Source: Microvelia longipes (Eukaryota; Arthropoda; Insecta; Hemiptera; Veliidae). From it: a DNA stretch of 64,000 nucleotides. Made by a program: the position numbers and the translations under genes. The stretch is taken from positions 49,475,115-49,539,114 of the forward strand of contig JACMZG010001870.1 in assembly GCA_018340805.1 (NCBI GenBank), written 5' to 3'. The notes beneath the pieces are model-generated. The model was not told the DNA's origin, ran no database searches, and worked only from the letters and a program-made list of their open reading frames with translations. Numbering within the stretch: position 1 is the first letter of the stretch; each line of letters starts with the position of its first letter. This document shows positions 49,140 to 62,489 of this stretch, one piece after another.

Positions 49140-49294
49140 AAAATAAATCCTAGTTAATTTTAGGGAATTTTCATTATGAAAATGACGGTTATGAGGTTGT
49201 TCGGATGACGGAAGTTGAGGGTGGGAGTGAGTGGAATCGGTTCCTATTGGCTTCCTGATTACAAAATTATATGTCCGAAAAAAGTTTACATATG

Positions 49295-49368
<74 letters not shown>

Positions 49369-49480
49369 GTAAGAGTTTCTACCCTTTCGTATGGCGAACG
49401 ACAACTCTCGAAGGCGTTCTCAAATTGAAACGAAACTTTGCAAATCGCGAGATGTTGAGGAGGTTACAAGGCCTATTGTT
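49140..49480 (-). repeat. Inverted copy of the (TA)n-carrying repeat
   Basis: GGTTATGAGGTTGTTCGG lies left of the TA tract. To its right, CGAACGACAACTCTCGAAGG then CGTTCTCAAATTGAAACG is the reverse complement of the 31.03-31.09 kb flank in diverged form. Adjacent ATGACGTCAT motifs occur near 49493 and 49514. Confidence 0.55.
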
Positions 49481-49993
49481 TATAAAAACATTATGACGTC
49501 ATCAACCAAAGTTATGACGTCATGAAAAAAAAAATTTTTGAAACTTGAAATGGCTTTAAAACAAGGTATTTAGTATTTAGGTAGACGGCTAGCTGAATCG
49601 AGTAAGACCAATTTCAGCTCAATCGAATCATCACAAATGGCGCAATCGGTATACATATATATATAATCTTGTATATATGTATACGTCTAGGTCAAAGACT
49701 CATACGATATCTGTTGGGTTCAGTAGTGTTAGAGGGTGGGGATATAGTATAAAAGAGAGGCCACTACCTCTTGCTCCATCATGGTAAGCCTACTGTCCCA
49801 GAGAGACAGGGCAAAAATGGCTTCTACTGAACCACGCCGAGCTAAGCAGGCCTGTAAAGAAGAAGAACCTCGAAGAAGTCTTTATATGGTCGAAGTCATT
49901 CTAAAACGAATGCGACCAGTTATTGTTGCTGACTATTATTGCTTACTATTAATAATAGAGGATTAATAAAATCAAATTTGTGAGAAAGCCTCT

Positions 49994-50189
49994 CAGGCCC
50001 GCGAAGCGGGCCTGTGAAGCGAGGCTGTGAAAATTCGCTAAATACGTGGCAAAATGCCATGTAACAAGAAACGATAGTGAAACCATACATAATACAAAAC
50101 AACAACAATGTGGCCGCGAAGCGGTCACTGGGAGGCTACGGCCGAAGGCCCGTATTATAGTAAAGAGTTAATCCTGCGATTAACTCTTT
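49994..50189. other. Cluster of GC-rich and other hairpins
   Basis: CAGGCCCGC-GAA-GCGGGCCTG (49994-50014) is a perfect 9-bp stem with triloop. TGGCAAAATGCCA follows near 50047, GACCGC/GCGGTC-like pairing near 50110, and AAAGAGTTAATC-CTGC-GATTAACTCTTT (50162-50189) is a perfect 12-bp stem. Confidence 0.7.
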
Positions 50190-51689
50190 GAATAGTCATT
50201 AAGTTTGTTACACATTTTAATAAGAAAATAGCAACTCAGCGACCAAAAAATTAAAATTTAACAATAATTAATTTTTTTAAAATTAAAATTCAACTAAATG
50301 TTGTCATATGTCTGACGTAAATTGACAATGCATAACAGTATAGGGTTTTAAAAAGTTAAATTAATTAATACTTTTCTAAAAACCTAACTAATAAGCTCGC
50401 TAATTAACAATTCAGTCATATTATTCATTTAGGCTTAGCTTTAGTCAAGTTAAATTCTTAGTTTGGCTTATCATATTCTAAGACAGTCGACACATTTATT
50501 AAAGTAGACGGAACCAATTTTCAATTACTTTCAAAAATACAAATTAGATAAATTAAAAAGCTTAAAATGTTTAAAAGCAATTTGAATTTGAAACAAGCAG
50601 ATATCAATCGGAATAATACGGTTGTAGAAGCTAGGTAAGGTATTCACACAATATTCTTCTCAGCATCTCTTTAACATACCGCCTACCTTTTATATCTAAA
50701 AACAATAAAAATAGAACTGAGAAAAAAGAACTTGATAACTACACTTCAATTCCAATCCAATCCACTAGCCTCCCTCCCATTGGAATCTAATCGCGTTTAA
50801 AAAGAAAGGAAACACTCTCTTTTGATAAAAATGGCGTTTATCGAACAAGAAAGAACAATCGAAGAGACTGGAAATAAAATAAAAACTTTTATTTTTTTAT
50901 TTTTATTACCAAAAGTTAATAAGAGAACAATGTTCTACATACAGTTTCGATATGCTACTTTTGCATCATTTGAAAACTAAATAAAATTAAACAAGTAATA
51001 CAATTTTTCGCAGTAATTTATTTTAAATATTTTTCTCATAAAATCATATTGTTATTGAAACAAAAATACTTTCAATTTGGGCAAAGAACAAAAATATATA
51101 CAAATATAATATGAAATGTTTACGGACAGAAGCGAAGAAATAAATAAAAATATACTAACCTAATAGAATAAGTTAAATTTATGAAATAAGAAAAATATAA
51201 AAAAAATAGTAAATATATTAAAGAAAAGACTATTTTAACAAAACTGTTGATTTAAAAACAAATAAACATCAATATGTTTCAAGTGGAAGAAATAATAAAA
51301 AGAAATGAAATAGAAATATTGAAGAAAGTTAAAAAATGTTCAAGTTGTAGCTAAAAAACAAAATTTGTTTTATTTTATAGTCTTGAAATTGAAGAAAGAT
51401 ACAAAATAAATGCATAAGATACAAATATATCGTGTTTTATAGGTGGGTGAGGAACAAGTATAAATTAATTTATAAGAAACATGGAAGCAACAATGTAACA
51501 ATTATTATATCATTTATTTATAAATTATTTACTACATATATTGTACTTTAAACTATTACATAGTATACAAATATACCTCTACACTTATATAATTATTATA
51601 TCATTTATATTTAATATATGCATCAACCAAAAATGTAAAATGTATTCAAATATCCACTTTATGATCACAACTGTTATTACTTTCCCTTA

Positions 51690-51860
51690 TTTATACTGTA
51701 GGTATATAGGAAAAGTATTGTGTTTGCAAAATATCTAAAACCGGGATGAAACCCGGAATTATCTGTTTCCACTGTAGTTGAGCTATTTGGAAAAAAATGT
51801 TATAACGTCATTAATCCACAATAATGACTCAGAAAACAATTTTAAATGCGGAAAAATAAT
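51690..51860. repeat. Inverted partial copy of the composite dispersed repeat
   Basis: ATATAGGAAAAGTATTGTGT, AAACCGGGATGAAACCCGG and TAACGTCATTAATCCACAAT are reverse complements of blocks in the other copies. Confidence 0.65.
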
Positions 51861-52588
51861 GCGATCGGATTAGGATTTGGATTCCTAATTATACTTCAAA
51901 TACGCCAGCACGACGCTTTATCCATTTGTGCCAGAAGATGATTTGTCCACAGACTATACGTGACTTCCTAATTGAAAGAAATGATGACTCAGCACTAAGA
52001 GTTATTTGAGCAAACAATTTGAGTATTCATATTACTCAAAATTTATAATTACGCCCAGCCAAATTGTCAGATAAAAACAATTCTACACAAAGAAAAGCAC
52101 AATGGATTCAAGTATAGATTGAAGAAATGTCCACTCGTTGGGTATCTCCAACCCTATGTCCTTGTTAAGGTAAATCTAGTGCTTAGCAATATCTTCCAAA
52201 AAATCTGTTCCATATAGACAAACATTTGCTGGTACAAATTAATTAACTGCGACGGCAAAAAAAATAAGCAGCCGACTATCATTGGACGGACATCCATAGT
52301 TCAGTTGTTTGTCTTTCCAACAAAAACGCCACAAGCCTTACTTGTCAATCATTAGTACATATTTCCAAAATGGTTTTTAGTAAGGGAACAGATATTAGGA
52401 TGATTGCCAGATTTAAAGCAGCCTAGAGATCCAAGACAGGTGTTTAAAGGTCTTGGGCGTTTCCTGCAATGGTTGCTCAGGAGTTGCTGCATCTACCGAA
52501 CTCAATTGTATCCCTAAACCCAAAAACCTGTTAATCTTTATAATTTCTTCGCAGGTTTTTAAAATAAACATGACAACAAAAAGCAAAT

Positions 52589-52589
<1 letters not shown>

Positions 52590-52675
<86 letters not shown>
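52590..52675. repeat. (TA)n microsatellite
   Basis: TA repeats with TATTATA breaks. Confidence 0.95.
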
Positions 52676-52851
52676 GATTGAAGGTGACTTGAGAAGTTGT
52701 AGGCAATATCGTATATCAACACGAAAGTAGCCTTTGTAGAAGATCTTTAGATGTGACACTTTTATTTATTTCTGTTAAACCGTTTATAACGTTTACTTAA
52801 ACTTTCTTTCACTGAAAATTAAAGAAATACCTGATACGCTAAATCGTGTTT

Positions 52852-52876
52852 CAGAGAGAGAGAGAGAGAGAGAGTA
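52852..52876. repeat. (GA)n microsatellite
   Basis: About 11 GA units. Confidence 0.95.
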
Positions 52877-54472
52877 GTTAAATGGTTCTGAAAAAAACGT
52901 AATCAATTAATGCTTACAGCAAACGATGAATACATAGAACATCTTAGAGGTTAGAAAAAAATACATTATGAAGTAATAAATAGTCTAAATATATTTATCA
53001 TAAGTTGCTAAGCAAGTAAAACTAAATGAGAATACAAGTAACAAAAAAATATTAATAAAAAGGAAAAACCCAATCCTTTGACCCTTTCATGGAAATAATA
53101 AAGAAATACAATATGAAAGGAAAGCTCGGGAAAACTTGGCTTTTGGACAAACATCTCTCCACTTGCAGTCTTGCCAACACACTCACTGGGAGCGACATTA
53201 ATGGCCTCAGACGTAAAAGACTATAATACACACAGATGAGGGCAAACTTTTCCAAGACGAAATACCAGAAAATGGTTCATTTTTTTCTCTGCGGTTTTTC
53301 ATGGAGTAAAATATGCTTTTCTTGTTTTCCATCCTCATATTCCTTCCCCCAAAAAAACCATAAAAACAATTTTTTATTCATCTACGAAAAAATACAAAAA
53401 AAAATTGAGCGTAACATATAAAGCTCCTCGTGACCTCCTCAGAACAGAGATTTTTAAGAACCAAAAAAAACGTTTAAAAAAAACTAAAGGCGCCAATGTT
53501 TTTACGAAAAAAATATAAATATGAATTATATTTTCTTTTTATTTTTTGGCATTTAACCATAAAATTTTTATTATAAAATAGCGACTCATATATACGCTTA
53601 GAGCAAAGCACAAGATATTCCTAAATTATAAATGAAATAGCTTAAAAACTGCAGCGAAATAACTATTTAATAAAATGTTATATGCTCAGTTCATAACATA
53701 TTTATTTATTAATATTTAATTTTAAAAATACTTCATTGCTTTATAAATATATAAAGTGAACCGTTTGGTCCCAAGTCATTGGTTCCTAACTATACCTCAA
53801 GGACATAGAGTAGGAGAATACATTGGAGTATCTTAAAAAAGGAATTTAAATAGTATGCAAATGTTTAAATAAAAACAATATAAATAAATTTAGCTTAAAA
53901 AGTAAGATAAAAATACATTTTTTTCTGGGGAAAATATATAAAAAAAGGTAAAGCAAAAATACAGTGTTCTTGTTAACACATTTTAGGAGAAAAAACGCTC
54001 TAATAAAAACTAATTATAGCGGATTAAAACAAACTGGAGGAAAAAACAAAGAAAATGAAACTTAGTACAGAAAGTAGCACTTGAAGAATTGTTTAGGGGA
54101 AAAACAATGATACGAGATAATAGGGAGTGAAGCTCCTACTTAGTGCTCCGTGTGCTTAAAACTTTACAGCACAAAAAATACTTAGAGAGATAGTTAACTT
54201 GGAGAGCTTATTAGTAAACTTAATAACAAGTTTTAGAGGAAAAACTGCGGTGGGATAAACTGTACAATGCTTCTTTCTTTTATTTCTAAGAAGAACATAG
54301 TGGGAAAGAGTATGAAACGAAGAATAATCAGAAAACCTATAAACACAAGCTATTTTAACCTAATAAGCAAATTCAATGCTATAAAATTAGATAAATATAG
54401 CTGGCCTTGATAAATTGTTATGAGAAAAAATAAACAAATCATCGTTTATTAAATTGTTTAAAAGTCCAATTT

Positions 54473-54606
<134 letters not shown>

Positions 54607-55679
54607 GCATATGTGTGTGTATTACGCTATTTAAACGCATATAATAATATTCGCATAATAATAACGCACAGAATAATATTCCTTTGAGACCATGTTTGGT
54701 TAACAAAAAAAGGATAAAAATAACGACTTTTACTTTAATGTCTTAAAATTATTTTTGCTGGGTCGATTCCGTTTGGTCAGACTTAACAATTAATAAAACA
54801 ATTCGTTACATTAGACCGACATAGATAAAAAATATATGGATTTCTTAATTTAGTCGTGAAACTGATTTTAGCAAATGTGCATAAATATTTTAAGGTTGGA
54901 CACAACGAATAAATTTAAACCGACGGAAAATTGAAAATTCCGCCAATATTTCTAAAATCAACAGTTAAAGAAATTAAAAATCATTGAGTTTATACAAAAT
55001 GATCAATTCACACCAATTTTCCAGTTTCGACTTTAATAGTATGTAGAAGTTACACACACAAACTTATACAAATTTATCACATCAGTGCGTACAAATAATA
55101 ATATATAAAAATTTTAATAAATTTAACAGAACAACTAAAATGAGCGAGAACAACATAAAAACTGTTACTTTCATTTTGTGAAAGTAGCAGTCAAGAAAAT
55201 TATTCACATAGACAACGAAATGAAAGTAGAGACTTCATCAACTGGAAAGCCGATTGTAAAAATCTTAAGGTAAATATTACGAATTCATTTAGATGACGAC
55301 AAGGTCAGTTATTTAACAATACACATACGCATGAAGGTTTAGCATAACCGGAAGATTGCAGGAAGATAACCGTAGCTGTATTTTGGTCACACGTACGACG
55401 ACTGTAAAAAAAATCGTCTTTTTTTATTCACAAATTTTGATCTTTACAAAAAACGCTGTTTAAGAGGCTTACAAAGAAACAGGGAAAACAATACAGATAC
55501 TAATAAAAAAATAAATAAAAAAAAATAATAATTTATAATAATAATAATAATAATAATTTAATACAAACAATAATTAACAACACATTAAATTATAAAAATA
55601 AGATAAAACAAAATAAAAATTTATATATATGTTTATTATAACTAATGTAGAATAATGTTAAAAAACTAATGCATGTGCA

Positions 55680-55792
55680 ACTCCGGCTGACGGTTCATAA
55701 CCATGCCTAAAATGTAATGTATAAACAATTGTATTTATATGTTTGCAAAATATACATTTTTCTATTCTATTCTATATTCTATTCTACAGATA
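55680..55792 (+). repeat. Possible LINE 3' end with (TTCTA)n tail
   Basis: GCTGACGGTTCATAACCATG, then TTTGCAAAATATAC and five TTCTA/TTCTATA repeats, like the microsatellite tails of some LINEs. No RT is visible upstream. Confidence 0.35.
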
Positions 55793-56376
55793 CTAATAAG
55801 GAGGAGGTTGTATCCTATAAAGGCATTTGGGCTTTAAAAGTCTAATTTCAGACCTTATGTGTCTGATTGAAAACAAATAAACTTAGACACAAACAGAATG
55901 TTTCTATAGCTTTAGCTTGAAACTACACGTGCCTCCCTATAAGTCTCAATGATCCTAAGTTTGGAAGGTGAAAAGAATAAAAATTTATATTATTTAACAA
56001 ACCTTCAATTAGGGTTAAAAATGATACTAGGATCATTTAGGGTTATGGCACACGGACTCGAAACTCAACGATTAACGAAACTCTCCTCCATGAAAATCAT
56101 TTGAGGATATCTATCAATATTTTTAAGGCCTTGACCAGGATCGAAAACGGACAGTCTGGTCAGCAGCCTCATGTGCCAACTATTGTAGCACTGGGACCTT
56201 CCTCTCATCAGGTATATCTCAACAGGAACGATCTCGGGTGTTATCTTGTCTTTGTACTAATTAAAGTGATTAATAAAATAATAGTATATTTTCTATTTAA
56301 AGAAACTGTTTCGACCACCTAACAGCCACGCTAAAAAGTATTAATGAAAGAAAAAACTATATTTTTTTCCTGGCAA

Positions 56377-56408
56377 TGCACTTTTAACTAATAAGAGGCC
56401 ATCGTCAG
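56377..56408 (-). ncRNA. Remnant of a PLE-type terminal hammerhead
   Basis: On the minus strand CTGACGATGGCCTCT is followed by TTAAAAGTGC and TTGCCAGG. This parallels the PLE end at 35761 (CTGATGATGGCCTCT, GAAAGCGC, TTTGCC), but the GAAA and stem II are lost. Confidence 0.35.
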
Positions 56409-56445
56409 AACCTAGCCGTTGAATAAAAAAAGGAGTGATAAATAA

Positions 56446-56608
56446 GTCTCAAAGACAGATTTAAGAAATTAGATCAGATATCAAAGACAGATTTAAGAAA
56501 TTAGATCAGATATCAAAGATAGATTTAAGAAATTAGATCAGATATCAAAGACAGATTTAAGAAATTAGATCAGATATCAAAGATAGATTTAAGAAATTAG
56601 ATCAGATA
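56446..56608. repeat. Minisatellite, 32-bp unit, 5 copies
   Basis: AGATTTAAGAAATTAGATCA then GATATCAAAGAC; copies are almost identical, so recent. Confidence 0.93.
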
Positions 56609-58149
56609 AAAATGGTTCGTAAAATGTCACATTTTCATTTTACAAATACAAAAAGTGTCTTTTCCCCCAAACTAAAACCGCATTTTGAATCAGAATTGCC
56701 CCAAAAGTGCTGCGAGCATTAAGCACTCTGTAAAAGGTGCTATCGTTCGATTTTTCTAAAAAAAAAAATTGCAAGAGCAATGTAGAACATTACCAAACAG
56801 CAATGGACTCAATTCTGTTCACACTAGAGATTAGAAGTAGTGAATTAAGTATTGAGTTCGTGAAAACAGCCACTATTCTTCATTATTCAACAGAAGCACA
56901 ACTAAAAAATAGAAACTTGTAAACTGAAAACGGTTTCCTTCCTAAATAGAAATGGTTAGCCAAAAAGAAAATTTTTAAGGAATAATCTTAATAACTGAAG
57001 ATTATTTTTTGTGCCAAAAGCTTTAAAAGAATCTCAGGGGGGGAGATAATCTCGAGTTTTTGTTCCCCCTCCCCTCTACTTTGGCTTTAACTAACTTTAT
57101 TTTAAAACTAAACTTAAGGAAGTTGTTAATACCCCCACCTCCTCCACTCAGGAAATATTCTCTCTCCAGAAAAAGGGCTTAAAGGAGTAGAAAGAAAATT
57201 GTTGACTTAATTACAACTTTCTGAAAAAAAATGTTTAACACAAGTCATTTAAGTATAACTTTAAAAGTGAGGTTAAACTAATTTTTTGGGGGGAAAAGAG
57301 TAAAAAAAGACAAATATCAAGAAAATGGACTGTAACTAAGTTTGAAGAAAAGTTACTTTAAGAACTGAGTAGATAGACACAGGGATGTAATCGTGACCAA
57401 GTTGACCAAGGAGGAAAATACTAAAGGAAAAACTAATCTTGTGTTTTTCATGGCAAGTCCAGACTCTCAGAATAGCCTTGAAAGGTAGTAACTTTACCTT
57501 AAAAATAACCTTGAAATGTAGAATGCTCGACTTTGAAGAATTTTCTTGAAAGGTGATTTTTGATATTGAGTCAATATCAAAAAGTCAACTGTTGCTAGAG
57601 TTAGGATATACCGCATATCAAGTAATATCCTAACGCTGTATGCTTCTATATCGTACCTGACTGTGCACTAATATTCTTAGAATTCGAATCATATCGCTGT
57701 CTGTCTATCAGTAACTTAATAAAACTCTTGGCAGAATCTGTATAGGAAAACTCTTCAAAATATATGAAAGTAATTCTGTCATGGAAATCAGTTCCATGCA
57801 GTTAATATCTAGTGATATATCTTTCATAATACGGTAGTTTTCCTTTTTCAAAAAAATAAGAATTTTCTAAAAGAACAGTTGATTTGCTTATTGTATATGG
57901 TAGAAAAAGTTTCTTATAATAGATAATTTGATACCATTTGTCTATTTCATTTATTAGGTCTGGCTGAAGGGAAACTACTGCATTGTTGGGTCGGAGAAAA
58001 TACGGCTTTCCCTTATTTTCTTGATCCATTTGTCTATGTTAAGATTTTGTCTTGTTTGCCTTTTCCTTCTTGGTAATGTCCATTCATCTTTTCTTGATTT
58101 TCCTTTGGAAAGACTCGGTAAGTGACAGGTGGAAGGAAACTGATGGTTC

Positions 58150-58515
58150 TACCTGTCCTTATTATATCAACCTTTTCCTAGTCTATCAAACTTTTCTCTA
58201 CACGTTATTCTCCCACACAAGACGTTCTGGAGTTTATCAAACTTTACTCTACACGACATTCTTGCAAACAAGACATTCTCCAATCAAACTTTCCTTACCT
58301 CAACTAAAAAGTAATTCTTGAGTCAATTACAATCTACACGTAATTCTAACAAACATGACTTCCTCGAGTCTATCAAACTTTCTTCTCTACGCTATTCTCC
58401 CAAATAAGACTTTTTTGAGTCTATCAAACTTTTCTCTACAAGTTATTCTTACAATTGTAACATTCTCGAGTCTATCAAACTTTTCTTAACACGTTATTTT
58501 CAAAATCATGCCTTT
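58150..58515. repeat. Satellite array, about 45-60-bp unit
   Basis: GAGTCTATCAAACTTTTCTC then TACACGTTATTCT recur with strong divergence. Confidence 0.8.
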
Positions 58516-60142
58516 CTCGAGTCTGTTAACATTGACTCAATATGTTGTACCCCCGAACATGATTTTGTTTGACATCACCATATTCTTGGCAACATCATTA
58601 GTATTCGCCATATTACATGAACATAACGGGGCAATAATTAAAACATTAAACTTTTAGATATTATTGTAAGTGTGAAGGTTTGTCACAAGTTATTGATTTG
58701 AGCCCCTGCTTGAAACTTTGCATGGATGCTCAATTTTTTAACTGCAAATTTTAAACTTTACTTTTATTAAATTCCTTTGATTTCAATTTTTATGGTCAGT
58801 TATATTTTTTATTTTATGTTTATTTTTAATACATTTACTAAACACTAATTAAGAAAAAAAGTTTATTAAGAGAGAGGAGTTTATAAAGGATAACATAATT
58901 GATTATTTAATTTTTCAAAGAAATGTTGTACACTTTTAAAATATCTGTTTGTGCAATCTTTAATACTTGTCATAGGAAAAAATCTTCCTTATTTATCAAA
59001 ATAAATAAATGCATAAATAAAGCAGCAAAAAGTATCTATAATTCAAATGTTAGCAAATAGTTGTTTTACCTCTTTGCCGTTACATATTTTATTAAATATT
59101 TTGATTAAACTTCCCAGTTTAATCTTTATTTAATTAATTATCTTTAATTAATTATGACTCAACGGAAGATCTACAAATATGTAAGTTGAGACCTTATTTT
59201 TTGTTTTATTTTTAATTATGTTTTATTTTATTGTTGTTTGTTTTATTGTTTTGTATATTTTTATACTTTCTGTATTTTCAAAAAAATAAAAATGATTTGA
59301 ATTTGAATTTAAATGCTCAACACATAAATTTGATGAGTCATACAACTTACTGACTCATACTCCATAATTTTCATAAACCTATAAGCTATATAAAATATGT
59401 GCCGTTAAAAAATTGAAATGAGATTTTTAAGTGAAGCCATTGCATTAGAGAAGTTGTTTTCAAAATATAATTGGGTAGTGGAAAACTCAAAGGAAGCACG
59501 GAGAGAAAATTAAAATTGATTTTTCACATTAAGGTTTAAAAATCTGCAATATGTAAGGGTTTGAACTTGATCATATATCAGCATAATAATGCCATACTTT
59601 ATTGTGAATATTGTTTAAGAAGGAAGAGAGAGGGGGCTGGGAATGGGAGGGGTATGGAAAGGAACGGGAGAGGGTAAGAGGGGGTTATTGAGGGGAATAG
59701 GAGGAGAAGGGAGGTAAGTTTGTTAATATTCAAGTATATTTTACACCCCCTCCCATGCCTCCTGTATCTGAGGTTTTATATTCATAAATCATAAGATTTC
59801 CTATGTATAAGAGCAAGGAGGGGAACTAACACCCCCCCCCCCCCTCTTACCGCAAGCCTCTCCGAACTCTGCTAACATAGTTTCCCTGTTAAATATCTAA
59901 ACCTGAAAGTTTTTTTTACACCCCCCCCCCCCAGACAGTTTTTACGTTTAGTCTTGTTAAACAGACAACCACGTGTTAATGAGAACTAAACTATTTATCA
60001 GATTTTATAAAGGTGTTTTCTCTTTAATAAAGTCATATATTATACAACAGTTACATATCATTTTAACTCACAGCATACATCAATTTACACATACATTTTG
60101 AAGAGATCTATTGATTTCATTTAGATTGCAACTTTCTACTTA
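58516..60142. other. No gene seen
   Basis: Contains a G-rich polypurine tract 59618-59715 and C10+ runs near 59830 and 59920. Confidence 0.75.
59150..59315 (+). repeat. Possible LINE 3' end with (ATTTGA)n tail
   Basis: AATAAAAATGATTTGAATTT is the form of 3' end seen in Jockey-type LINEs; the preceding sequence is T-rich and non-coding. Confidence 0.42.
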
Positions 60143-60350
60143 TTGTGACTGGAAGTTTCAGTGGTTTAACGGTTAGCATGATTGCCTGCCACCCAAATGG
60201 TCTGGGTTCAACCCCAGTCGGGCCTCTAGGATTTTTATATGAGGGACGGAAATCTTTACATGTGCCACCTTCCAGAGAGACTTTAGACCGGAGGTTTAAC
60301 ATGAGTACCTGCGCGAAGCCAGGTACTCGTAGAAGATCACTAACCCTAAA
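60143..60350 (+). repeat. tRNA(Gly)-derived SINE
   Basis: TTTAACGGTTAGCATG gives the A-box, GCCTGCCACC the Gly anticodon arm, GGGTTCAACCCC (60204-60215) the B-box. The body CCTCTAGGATTTTTATATGA and CAGGTACTCGTAGAAGATC matches the minus-strand SINE at 6.45 kb. Confidence 0.7.
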
Positions 60351-60504
60351 AACCCACGTTGGCAAATTTATTGGCCAAAAAATGTGATTTGCTAACATTA
60401 TATTATATATTTGCCAATCAATAAAACCAGCCAAATCAATAAAATTTATCGTCCCATAGAAATGTTTAGAAACAAAAATCTCGTACATATATACATACCA
60501 TATT

Positions 60505-60780
<276 letters not shown>

Positions 60781-60820
60781 ATAAAAAACAATAAGAAATA
60801 GAAAAACAAATCATAAGATT

Positions 60821-60896
60821 AAGTAGTGAGACTGCAGCGCGGTGTGGTGGTAAAACTATAGTTTTACCACCACACCGCGCTGCAGTCTCACTACTT
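60821..60896. repeat. Perfect 76-bp palindrome without spacer
   Basis: Each 38-base arm reads AAGTAGTGAGACTGCAGCGC then GGTGTGGTGGTAAAACTA, and the second half is its exact reverse complement centred at 60858/60859. It is GC-richer than its surroundings and follows a long CA tract. Confidence 0.9.
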
Positions 60897-60938
60897 TTGG
60901 AACGCACATCAACCCTTTTCAACTCCAGTACGTGCTAC

Positions 60939-60972
60939 ACTCCTGACGAAGCCGCACGGCGAAAGCTCGAGT
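60939..60972 (+). ncRNA. Hammerhead-like motif, 60.9 kb
   Basis: ACTC-CTGACGA (60939-60949), stem II GCC/GGC with loop GCAC, GAAA (60961-60964), a two-base palindromic stem III GC, UC, then GAGT pairing with ACTC as stem I. The predicted cleavage follows 60968. It lies 43 bp after the perfect palindrome. Confidence 0.52.
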
Positions 60973-61021
60973 ACATCCTTTCCTTCTATATTTTTAACCA
61001 TCTGTAAGTTATTTTAATTGT

Positions 61022-61027
61022 TATATA

Positions 61028-61119
<92 letters not shown>
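61022..61119. repeat. (TA)n microsatellite
   Basis: Long TA tract 50 bp downstream of the 60.9 kb hammerhead-like motif. Confidence 0.95.
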
Positions 61120-61120
<1 letters not shown>

Positions 61121-62289
61121 CTGCCTGAGCCTTATTTTACTGCCTTTATCACGTTCAAGTATAACTTGAACAACATGAAATATAACTGGTGTTTACCAAC
61201 TTAATTTGCCAAATAATAGCAAAGCCAAAACCACAGCTTCGGCTGATGTGGACCAGTAAGTAATATGTATTATTATATTAAGTGATAAGTAAATAGATAA
61301 ATAATACAAATAAATAAATTAATATCATAATTTCGAATAGATAGTCCTGACATTTTCTCCATAACAACACTATCCATTGGAATTCAACACAATCTATTCA
61401 TGTTCTTAAATTCATCAGTTAGAATTATAAAGGAATCCAGAAGAACTGGATTAAATATACACAAAGTAATCCTCCTGCTTAGCTTGCTCTAATCAAAGTC
61501 TCATTCATAAATGAACACAACTCTTATGTTCAATAATTAAACACAGATCAATCCGATATAAATCAGGAAATCTCTAAAGGATTTAAAACAAATATAAATT
61601 CCCTTTCTTTGAACAAAGGGTCGGAGGGAAAGCCTACGGCGTGATTTCCCCGACTCGATTAAACCTTCTAATTAATAGCATCATTAAGGAGATTTTCTTC
61701 GCAGGACGTTCGGCATGGAATTCATACAATTTTTCATAGGTTTTTCTTGAGAGCGCTGAAACCCCTAAGGAATCGGTTTAAAGTCATAAATATCTCTGAG
61801 CTCCCATTATCCTACAAATTGCTCCTTTTTCCTCTTTTTCTATTTAGCTTCAACTAAGCTTTGAGAGCTAAATAAAATAATTTAACTATTCCAAAGGTAT
61901 TTATGTTTTGTTCAATAGGAAGGTGCCCACGCAAAAGGATAAAGAGTAAATAGTTGAGATAAGATTAAATCTAGCATTAATGACCGGTAAAATATTAAAT
62001 AAAGCTCTAAAAAGTCGAGTTAAAATTTAATTAGACAGTATAGGAGGAGTAAGAGGCTGAGGGGAACCTCTTGTTCAGACTCTATTCAGAACTTTTCACT
62101 AACTTCTACACTATAGTAGAATACTATTTTCATTTAGTATAACACCATTGTATTTTAAAGATATTAAGAATATTCAATCTTAAAAATATATTTAAGAAGA
62201 TCAGTAGTCATAAATTAAATTGTAGTTTAAACTAATTTACTTTGAAAGCAAACTATATTTTAAAAAATTATATAGTTTTTGCTTGTTAC
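61120..62289. other. No gene seen
   Basis: Unique AT-rich sequence. Confidence 0.75.
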
Positions 62290-62375
62290 ATTTCCTAGGT
62301 GTCTCTCGCACAATTATATTGTGTCAACTATTCATGTTTTGCAAAACTCAGTAGTATCAAATAATATAAATTATA
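62290..62375 (+). repeat. Fragment of the retrozyme-like unit
   Basis: CTAGGTGTCTCTCGCACAAT, TGTGTCAACTATTCATG and AACTCAGTAGTATCAAAT match the reverse complement of the 33.4 and 33.7 kb units. The ribozyme part is absent here. Confidence 0.75.
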
Positions 62376-62489
62376 TAGTTACTTAACTTCGCTTACTAAA
62401 CCCTACGGTGTGTTGACGAATTAAAATACAAACTTGACCAACAACCTAAAGCTAACAGTATTGTAGTGTATCCTGTGAAATAACTGCTT

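Larger units (their letters stand above)
50190..54472. other. No gene seen outside listed repeats
   Basis: AT-rich unique sequence; short frames carry no recognisable motif. Confidence 0.7.
54607..58149. other. No gene confirmed
   Basis: A 75-codon minus-strand frame (57802-58029, starting MDQENKGKPYFLRPNN) has protein-like composition but no family match I can name. Confidence 0.55.

Noticed and set aside
52440..52540. Plus-strand GVSCNGCSGVAASTEL as a coding fragment
   Set aside because: Both strands are open here and no domain is recognised.
57802..58029. 75-codon minus-strand frame
   Set aside because: Protein-like composition but no recognisable domain, splice sites or homologous neighbour.
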